64,000 bases of DNA from Apiosordaria backusii (Eukaryota > Ascomycota > Sordariomycetes > Sordariales > Lasiosphaeriaceae): contig JAUKTV010000002.1 in NCBI GenBank assembly GCA_030549205.1, positions 1,860,001 through 1,924,000 on the forward strand. The letters are read 5' to 3'. Positions 56,562 to 64,000 of the stretch are shown one piece after another (within the stretch, counting starts at the first letter, position 1; each line of letters opens with the position of its first letter). The notes below the pieces were generated by a model that saw only the letters and a list, made by a program, of their open reading frames with translations, was not told the DNA's origin and made no database searches. The position numbers were made by a program, and so were the translations under genes.

Positions 56562-56594
56562 CTTGCAAGGAATATATCAACAATTCCTTGCAAG
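56562..56594. repeat. 12-bp palindrome at the 5' break of the NB-ARC gene
   Basis: CTTGCAAGGAAT (56562-56573) and ATTCCTTGCAAG (56583-56594) form perfect arms around 9 bases. NB-ARC-like coding resumes immediately to the right. Confidence 0.7.
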
Positions 56595-58609
56595 CCACTT
56601 CCACGTAATCAACGCGGAATTCCACCTGCCGCCGGGTAAGGTTTGCGCCGTTCCGAGGGATTGCCGACCCAGCTAACGTTCTCAGAACGACCGGAAACCC
56701 CGCCGAAGCCGTTTGCGACCATCCCCTTCTCGCGCGACCGCGATTTTGTCGACCGCGGAGATATTCTCGAGCAAATCGACATACGATGCTCCGAGCCCGC
56801 CGCCCGTGTGGCCCTCGTCGGCCTGGGCGGTATCGGCAAGTCGCAGCTAGCTATCGAGTTCGCTTATCGGATCACTGAAAAGCAGCCCGACATATGGGTA
56901 TTCTGGGTCCACGCCGGCACACAGGCCCGCGTCGAAGAGGGCTTCAGGACGATTGCCGACAGCGTCAAGCTGGCCGGCCGGAACCAGCCCAAGGCCAACA
57001 TCCCACAGCTTGTGTACGCCTGGCTGTCTAACGAACGGAACGGCAGATGGGTTATGATCCTCGACAGCGCCGATGACTGCGATGTATTCTACCCCCGACT
57101 AGCAGCGACGCGCGTAACGAGCACCTATTCGCGAACTTCCTACCACAGAGTCGAAATGGATCGATTATTATTACGACACGTAACAAAGACCTGGCCCGTA
57201 GGCTGATCAGTCGTACCCAAAACATAATCGAAGTCGGGCCGATGACGCAGAGGGACGCCCTTACGCTCCTGGAGAAGAGGCTAGGATCGCTCTCGGATCT
57301 GGACGTGGCAACCAAGCTCGTACAGGCGCTCGACTTTGTTCCGCTGGCCATCAGCCAGGCTGCTGCCTACATCCAGGCCAGGGCGCCGCGGAGCTCGCCG
57401 GAAAAGTACCTAGCCGAGTTTCATAAGAGCGAGGGTAAAAAGAGCAGGCTCCTAGAGCACGATGCTGGGGACATACGGCGGGATGGAGGCGCGTCAAACG
57501 CGATTTTCAGGACATGGCAGATATCCTTCGACTATATCCGGTCTAAGCGGCGCTCTGCGGCGGACCTCCTGTCACTTATGAGCTTTTTCGACCGGCAAGG
57601 CATTCCTGGGTGGGTTCTAAAACCTCCTAGAGTTACTAAGGAGGAGATTCCAGGACGGTGTCTAGACGAGGCCGGAGATACAGACTTTGATGACGGCAGC
57701 AGTGCTACAGATGGTGCCACAGATGGTGATATAGATGGTGCCACAGATGATGGCCTCACAGATGACAGTCCAGATATTACTGATGATGGATTCGAAGACG
57801 ATGTGGCGATGCTGAGAGACTACTGCCTCATCGCGACGTATGAGATGGTGGACGAGTTTGAGATGCACAGTCTTGTACAACTATCGATGAGGAGGTGGCT
57901 AGAAGTATTTGGACTACAGGAGACGTTCCACCGGCAATACATCGAGCGAATGGCAGCGGCATTCCCAACGGGAGAGTACGAAAACTGGACGATATGTCAA
58001 AGTCTCTTCGCCCACGTTCAAGTGGTCCTCGGTTACCGACCTAGCGAGAATATGGACGAAATATGGGCGACGCTTTTGTATAATGGGGGTTGGTTTGCAT
58101 GGTTGCAAGGGAGATACGAGGTGGCACAGCAGATGGTAGGCAAGGCGAGAAGAGTCCGCGAGAAGAGGCTAGGAAAAGAGGATGCGGCGACTCTAGATAG
58201 CATGTCACTGTTTGCTCTGGTCCTTTTGAACCGAGGCCGGTGGGAGGAGGCCGAGAAGCTGGACGTGCAGGTGATGGAGACGAGCAAGACCAAGCTTGGG
58301 GCCGATCACCCTTCTACGCTGACGAGCATGGCCAACCTAGCGTCGACATTTTGGAACCAGGGCCGGTGGGAGGAGGCCGAGAAGCTGGAGGTGCAGGTGA
58401 TGGAGACTCGCAAGACCAAGCTTGGGGCCTATCACCCAGATACGCTGACGAGCATGGCCAACCTCGCTTTTACTTGGAAAAGCCAAGGTCAACACTCAGA
58501 TGCTTTAGCGTTGATAGAGGAGTGTGCCCAGGCTCGGCAGCGACTACTTGGTGCAGAGCATCCAGACACGCTGTCGTCTTTGGCCACCGTCGCCGAGTGG
58601 AGTAGCTAG
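56584..58609 (+). pseudogene. NB-ARC/TPR (STAND) protein, 5'-truncated and frameshifted
   Basis: A probable 50-bp intron (56636-56685, GTAAGG...CTCAG, branch GCTAAC) joins a short upstream exon to the NB-ARC domain: PFSRDRDFVDRGD, P-loop VGLGGIGKS, LVMILDSADD (Walker B) and, after a frame change at about 57095-57115, IITTRNKDLARR (sensor), then winged-helix and TPR repeats of the tetratricopeptide type with near-identical 42-residue units. STAND proteins of this kind act in fungal heterokaryon incompatibility and defence. No N-terminal effector domain is present; sequence before the palindrome is unrelated. The frame change may be real decay or an error. Confidence 0.7.
58235..58486 (+). repeat. 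Two near-identical 126-bp TPR units
   Basis: 58235-58360 and 58361-58486 differ by a handful of bases, including the words GGCCGGTGGGAGGAGGCCGA and CTGACGAGCATGGCCAACCT. The high identity suggests recent unequal exchange, as is known for variable repeats of fungal STAND genes. Confidence 0.75.
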
Positions 58610-59297
58610 AACATGTTTCTTAGTTTCGTTTTTACGGTCTACTGTATCTGGAAAATGTGGTTTTAATTTTTGTCCGCGATACGAGTGTACGATTATGCAG
58701 CTATCGAGTCTTTATTATATGCACATTTGATTGGCTACATTCTTTGTCAGTCGCACAACCGGGCAATACCGAAAGCGGCTAGTGCATTTGTCAGTGACCG
58801 TCCCAGTTGCAGCCAATTTTGGAGCTGGCGTGTAGCTGTATAAAGTGAGCACGGATACATATTGTGCCCAGCCGCAGCCAAGGATGAAGTTGGCCCGTGC
58901 AGAGACAGTTAGTTTGAACATTGAAATTATGGACACTGATTTCGGTCTCTACTGTACCGCTGTAGAGTATGGCATCTTACTTATATATTGCATAAGGAGG
59001 TCCCTGCATCTTTCCCTTAACTTCTTTCGCTCTAGGTTATTCGGCCTTACGTTAACCATCGAAGAGGCTAATAGTTAAGAAAAAAAGAAGAAGGGATAGA
59101 TTAATATGGTCTAATTATTCGACGATACGTAGCTTAATAGTACTCTTATTAAAGCATTATAACTAGTTGTAAGTAAGGTAAATTAGATTAAAATTCATAG
59201 GCGCTGTACAATTCTTTAAAGAAGTAGTAATTTATTTGCATCGAAATCTATACAGTATTATAGTACTGTATAGTATTGTAGTTTGGTTACGCTTTCG
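58610..59297. other. AT-rich intergenic stretch
   Basis: No gene; AT-rich with many TAA/TAG words from about 59080 to 59290, ending at the LTR. Confidence 0.4.
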
Positions 59298-59724
59298 TGT
59301 GACGAACCCCTGTACAGAACCTCTGAAAGGGATACTCGGTTGAAGGTAACTTCTGACAATTGGTTCGGTGCAGCTAAACAGTGCACAACAAGATGTCTCA
59401 ATGTAAACACAAGATACCGTGAATACAAGCTGTGATTGCATACTGCGGAACTATCTACAAGCTATCTAGTTCCTCCGTATATATAGACCGTTATTTCCTG
59501 GATCATTGTCCTTTCCTAATGATCCCCTAGAGCCGGATCGTTGGATCACCACAATGATCCAATGATCCTATTCCCGGATCATGCTCTTATCCCAATGATC
59601 CTTTCCTGGTAGGTCTGTCTCCTATTCCTTTGATTGGCTGTTCCCTTCTTCCTTCTGATTGGCTGTTCCCTTCTTCCTTCTGATTGGCTGAGACTGCCGG
59701 GAGTCCGCATTCAAGAACGTGACA
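59298..59724 (-). repeat. 3' LTR of a Ty3/gypsy element (427 bp)
   Basis: In the element's orientation it begins TGTCACG (59724 down) and ends GTTCGTCACA (at 59298). The polypurine tract lies next to it. Inside are a TATA-like TATATATA (59477-59484), three ATTGGCTG boxes spaced about 25 bp, and an array of GATCC words (about 59501-59605). The left flank is TTTCG; the 5' LTR is beyond the window, so the target duplication cannot be tested. Confidence 0.85.
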
Positions 59725-59725
59725 C

Positions 59726-59743
59726 GATTCCCCTCCTCTCCAG
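59726..59743 (-). other. Polypurine tract of the Ty3/gypsy element
   Basis: In element orientation GGAGAGGAGGGGAATCG precedes the LTR directly; this is the usual primer site for plus-strand DNA synthesis. Confidence 0.7.
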
Positions 59744-59837
59744 GTCGACGTCCCGACGACCTTGGTTAAAGTCTGGCCAACAACCATTTCTTTTCCTCTT
59801 TGTAGGTCCCTCCCCTCATATCCTTTCTTCCTTCACG

Positions 59838-60467
59838 ATGTCTAACCGTGTAAGCAAGCAGAAACATCCTAAAACGCTAAGCCGTCAAGGCCTTGCAGAG
59901 AAGGTCCTCCGCCATTCGATTGCGATGCCTACACCTTGTTCCTCGTGTGCTTCCCGCAAACTCTCCTGTGTTCTTTCTACCGACTCCTCTCGTTGCCACG
60001 AGTGCGTCCGCCGTGCCTTGCCTCATTGTGACGCCCTGGGCGTCTCCCCTCGTCAACTGTCGCAGATTATCTCGCAACACGACGCTGTCGAAGCTGAGCT
60101 CGAACGAGCTGAAGAATTGGCCGAAGTCGCTAACGCCAAGGTTCGTCGACTTCGTCGCCAAAAGAAAGCCTGGCTAGAGAAAATGTCGCGGGCTGTGTCT
60201 CGTGGTTTCGACAGTGTAGAGGAGTTGGAGAGAGTTGAGCGGGAAGAGCAGGCCGCTAACAAGGCCGCCTCCCCACCTTTACTGGACCCCTCTTTCGACT
60301 GGACCTCCGCGCCGTTGGACGGGCTTGGCCAAGATTTCCCAGACGGGTTCGCTGATTCCGCTGGTGACTTGGGTCTTGGCTTGCCGCCGGGTTCCCCTCG
60401 CTGCTCCCCGCCCCTGGCCTCCCAGGGTTCCTCCGATGGAATTCCTCCAGCTTCTCAGGGCAGTTGA
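59838..60467 (+). CDS. Antisense Zn(2)Cys(6)-like protein carried by the Ty3/gypsy element
   Basis: 209 residues from the ATG just inside the polypurine tract; the ORF overlaps the last 212 bases of pol on the other strand. Six cysteines follow the spacing C-x2-C-x6-C-x8-C-x2-C-x7-C, as in Zn(2)Cys(6) DNA-binding domains, and are followed by a Glu/Arg-rich coiled coil (about residues 80-140) and a Pro/Ser/Asp-rich tail. A longer start at 59634 would lie inside the LTR and is less likely. Its promoter would be in the LTR or at the polypurine tract. Related antisense frames occur in other fungal Ty3 elements to my knowledge, but their role is not established. Confidence 0.6.
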   Translation: MSNRVSKQKHPKTLSRQGLAEKVLRHSIAMPTPCSSCASRKLSCVLSTDSSRCHECVRRALPHCDALGVSPRQLSQIISQHDAVEAELERAEELAEVANAKVRRLRRQKKAWLEKMSRAVSRGFDSVEELERVEREEQAANKAASPPLLDPSFDWTSAPLDGLGQDFPDGFADSAGDLGLGLPPGSPRCSPPLASQGSSDGIPPASQGS

Positions 60468-63400
60468 GGTTCGTGGCGGGCTCCCATGAGTTATCCGTAT
60501 CCGGGTAGTCCAACCAGCTAACCAAATACTCCAGTTGTTTGTTATTAATGCGAGAGTCCAATACTTCTTCCACATCGTACTCTTCTTCCTCGTCCTCGGC
60601 TTCTACTTGTGTGTCTAGGCTGGCCGCCCGTGGTGCCGGTTCCAAGAGTGAAATGTGAAAGGTGTTCGATCGTAGTCGCATAGTGTCTGGTAGTCTGAGC
60701 TTGAAAGCCGTTTCTGATACCTTTTCTTCGACCGTAAAAGGTCCTACCCTCCTGTGGTCCAACTTCTTGCTTGGTCGTTTTGTGCGTAAATTTCGTGTTG
60801 ATAAAAACACTTTATCCCCCCTCTTCAAGCGAGGTCCCTCGAGCCGTTTGACGTTGTAGTACTTGCGCATGCGTTCCCGAACGAACTCGAGTTCTTCCTT
60901 GAGTTTGGCGTGCAGCATGTGTAGCTTCCCTGCTTTTGCTGCCGCCCTAGGCACTCTTGCCTCTGGTCCTTGCCGTAGATCCGCCTCGAAACCATAATTC
61001 GCGAAGAATGGCGTGACTTTTGTCGTTTCCGTGGGTGCTGTGTTGTAGGCGAGTTGTGCTGCTGGCAAAAGTTCAACCCAGTTGTCTTGTTCGAAATTGA
61101 TGTAGTTCCGAAGGTACTGTTCAACGATCTGGTTGAGCCTTTCTGTTTGACCGTCCGTCTGTGGGTGATATGCTGACGATGCCTTGCTTCTCACTCCTAC
61201 TTGCTCCATCAGAGCCTTCCAAAACTTCGACACGAACTTGGTGTCGCGATCCGTGATGAATTCCCTTGGCCATGTGTGTGTCGCCGTGACGTTCCGAAAC
61301 ACTACATCCGCCAATTGTTCTGCCGTCCAAGTCTCCCTGTAGGGCAGGAAGTATGCCCATTTGGTGAGTCTGTCGACGACTGTGAGGATGCTGTCATACT
61401 TGACTCCTGTGACCGTGTCCTTGGAATGTGGTAGCTTGGTGATAAAGTCCATCGTCACTGAGCTCCATGGTTGTTCTGCCACTGGTAATGGCTCCAAAAA
61501 TCCGTAAGGCTTGTGTCTCTCTGCCTTCGTCCTTCTGCAGAGGTCACATTCTCGCAGCGTTTCCTCAACATCCTTTCTCAATCCGGGCCAATTGAAGTGT
61601 TGTTTGATCTTCTCTGTTGTTTTGGCCACTCCCATGTGTCCACCGAGCTTCGACTCGTGGATCTCCTGAATCAATGCCTTCCGCTGCTCTGGTTCAACGT
61701 AAGCTCGATTGTGATACCAGAGCCGGTAATTGTCGTCCTTCTGGATCCCCAAGGTTTCCAGTTCAGCCCATCGTTCCTGCTCGTTGCTGCCGATGTTGCT
61801 CTGATACTTGTTGGCTGTTGATTCTTCTCGGTACACTGCGCAACACTCAGCCCATTGCTGGAGCGGGTGCCTCAGTGTGCCTTCTGCTGTCTCCTGCAGC
61901 AATGGTGGCGATTCCTCCGCCACTTTCTCTTCGTGGTGGTCCGCCCTTCTGCTTAGAGCGTCCGCTCTTGCGTTTTCGGACCCCTTCTTGTAATGAATCT
62001 GAAAATTGAACTCAGACAGGAACTCTGACCACCTGCCTTGCCTGGCATTGAGGACCTTGGTAGTAGTAAAATACTTCAAGTTTTTGTGATCCGTGTAGAC
62101 CTGGACCTCATAGTTGGTTCCGCTGAGGTATGGCCTCCATTCCTCAAAAGCCTCGATGATGGCAAGCAGCTCCTTGTCGTGGATGGGGTAGTTCTTGCGT
62201 GGTCCCTCTAGCTTCTTCGAAAAGAATGCTACCGGGTGCAACTTCCCGTCCTGGTCTCGTTGTCCTAGCTGTCCTCCTATGGCGTAGTCGGAAGCGTCTG
62301 TCTCAACTTCGAAGGGTCGTCCTGGATCCGGAAGCTTGAGTACTGGGTCTGCCGTAATGGCGTTCTTGATGGCTTGAAAGGCTTCCTCCTGTTCTTCTTT
62401 CCACTTGAACTCGGCGTCCTTTTTGGTGAGGTCGTTCAATGGTTTTGCAATGGCGCCGTAGTTCCGTATGAACATTCGATAGAAATTGGTGAACCCCAGA
62501 AACTCTCGAATCCTCGTCTTCAGCTGTTCGGGTGTTTCTCCCTGAGGTCTCGGCCAGTTCTTGACTGCCGCGATCTTCCCTGGTTCCATTCGCACTTCTC
62601 CCGGCGAGATCAGATACCCGAGATAGACCGTTTCCTGCACATGGAACTCGCTCTTGTCCTTGTTGACCGATAGTCCTGCTCCATGTAGCGCGTCCAAAAT
62701 TTCCTTGACGTGCTGTTTGTGTTCTTCCAGAGTGCGTGAGTAGATGAGAACGTCGTCGAGGTAGCAAACTGCTGTTTTGTCGAGATACTGGCGAATCGTG
62801 TGATCAACGAGGGCCTGGAAGGTTGCTGGTGCATTTGTGAGCCCGAACGGCATAACGAGATACTCGAAATGCCCGTAAGGTGTGCGAAAAGCCGTCTTCC
62901 ATTCGTCTCCCTCCTTGATTCGTATGTGCGCGTACCCGACTGGCATATCAAGCCTGGTGAACCATCGTGCCCCTGACAGTTGACTTCGCAGCCGCGAAAT
63001 CAGCGGTAGTGGGTAACCGTTCTTCACCGTTTCCTGATTCAGCTGTCGATAATCCACACACAGTCGTGGACTCCCATCCTTCTTCGGCACGAAGAAAACA
63101 GGATATCCAGCTGGCGATGTGGATGGTCTGATGTGTCCTCTCTTGAGATTCTCGTCCAAATACTTCCGCAACTCCTCACTCTGTTTGTCGTTGGTGTGGT
63201 AGACCTGAAAAAGCTTGAGTTTTGCTCCGTCTTTGAGCTTGATTTCGTGGTCCCATGGTCCCCTATCCGGTAGACCCTGAAGGTGTTTTGCTGTGAACGC
63301 CGGATGCCCTTGATATTCCGGCGGTACCTCCTTTTTCTCGCTTTTCTTCAAGTTGTTGTAATAAGCGTATTTGTCCTTCATTGCTGCCGCAATCTCCACC

Positions 63401-64000
63401 AACGCAACTGTTCCTACCAACCCTACTTCTTCGATCTTGCCGCCTGTGTCGATCGAGTACACCAATATTTCTCGTGTCTCTTGCGGTGGTGCCGTGGAGG
63501 GTGCTTGTCTTGCACTCTGCTCCTGCCGTGCTCCTGATCTCCCATCGTTGGTTGGATACTCCCGATATGTCCTCGGTCGTAGGTGGCCACCATCCTTCCA
63601 ACGGATGTCTGGGTCGTAGTCCTCGTGCCATGGCTGCCCTAGGATCATGTCCTTCTCTGGCCCCATATCCACGATGTCGAAAATCACTGTCGTTGTTTTT
63701 CCTGACACTGTGATGTCCAGTGGCAACGTCTCTCTGGTTACCAACTGTGTAGGGAAGGGTCCCTTCATGACGACCTCTTCCTCCTTCTTTTTCCATGGAA
63801 CCCGGGCTTGTTGCACAAATCTTGGTGAAATCAAGTCCGCTTCTGCTCCACTGTCCACGAGTGCTTGCGTTTGGAAACCCTTCCAACGCGCTGCTACTCG
63901 CAATCTTTTGTCTTTCATGCCCCTCCTCTGTACAGCAGCGACCTCGCTGATGTGTAGCTCGTGGTCCTTTAGAGGTTTGCGGCCTCCGCGAAAGGCCGTG
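60256..64000 (-). mobile_element. Ty3/gypsy (chromovirus) pol polyprotein, running off the right edge
   Basis: The frame is open from the window edge to the TGA at 60256-60258; the listed Met at 63918 is internal and the frame continues upstream. Visible parts, in residues from that Met: aspartic protease DSGAEADLI (22-30), RT with YLDD at 386-389, RNase H DASDYAIG (541-548), integrase zinc finger (His754, His761, Cys791, Cys794) and D,D,E core (Asp824, Asp890, Glu926), and a C-terminal chromodomain with YDVEEVL and WLDYPDTDNSWEP. No stop interrupts 1240 codons, so this copy may be recent. GAG lies beyond the window. Confidence 0.93.

Noticed and set aside
1..64000. CRISPR array or bacterial operon
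   Set aside because: No array of identical spaced repeats; introns and repeat types are fungal.

Overview
The window is nuclear DNA of a filamentous ascomycete (Pezizomycotina). The evidence is short GT-AG introns of about 45-77 bp with CTAAC-type branch points, a Zn(2)Cys(6) regulator, a Ste23-type insulysin, an rvt (cellular reverse-transcriptase) relic, NB-ARC/TPR and BTB proteins, and Ty3/gypsy, hAT and pogo/Fot1 elements whose broken frames carry CAA/CAG-to-TAA/TAG or TGG-to-TAG changes like those left by repeat-induced point mutation (RIP). A Sordariomycete is my best guess; the order is inference.

Layout. 1-17 kb is the most gene-like part: the 3' end of an unknown gene, an AT-hook/Zn2Cys6 regulator (2144-3980, -), a casein kinase first exon without the rest, a two-exon orphan with a zinc-finger-like N-terminus (7304-9049, -), a seven-helix membrane protein (10435-11309, -), a second membrane protein (11712-12625, +) and the Ste23 protease (12948-16330, -), which carries an 8-bp tandem duplication that shifts its frame. 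16.7-24 kb is rearranged: a 182-bp perfect inverted copy of a sequence at 4.8 kb, scraps of the 7304 gene family, and an inversion (about 19.19-23.59 kb) whose two breakpoints split a second copy of the Zn2Cys6 gene's 5' end. The inverted piece holds a broken rvt gene, a broken LaeA-like methyltransferase and a pogo/Fot1 fragment. 25-29.8 kb has a BTB protein (26027-27252, -) and long stretches in which I see no gene. 30-34.5 kb holds a possible solo LTR, a broken Uma2-like (PD-(D/E)XK fold) gene and two tail-to-tail hAT transposase relics.

35-52 kb mixes truncated pieces with larger frames: a 3'-truncated SNF2 helicase half (35162-36478, +), a long GC-rich helicase-like protein (41497-44700, +) with two in-frame TAG codons near its start, a Ulp1-fold protein lacking the catalytic His and Cys (45843-47435, -), a PHO80-type cyclin (47773-48423, -) and a three-exon ART-type arrestin with a PPxY motif (49925-51507, +). 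Whether these last four work together is unknown; they are simply neighbours. 53.8-55 kb is a mosaic: a pogo transposase N-terminus joined in frame to a casein kinase 1 C-terminus, followed by a BCS1-type C-terminus, all decayed. 56.6-58.6 kb is an NB-ARC/TPR (STAND) gene that is 5'-truncated at a palindrome and frameshifted. From 59298 to the right edge runs a Ty3/gypsy element on the minus strand (3' LTR, polypurine tract, long open pol frame leaving the window). It carries an antisense Zn2Cys6-type reading frame between its 3' LTR and the end of pol.
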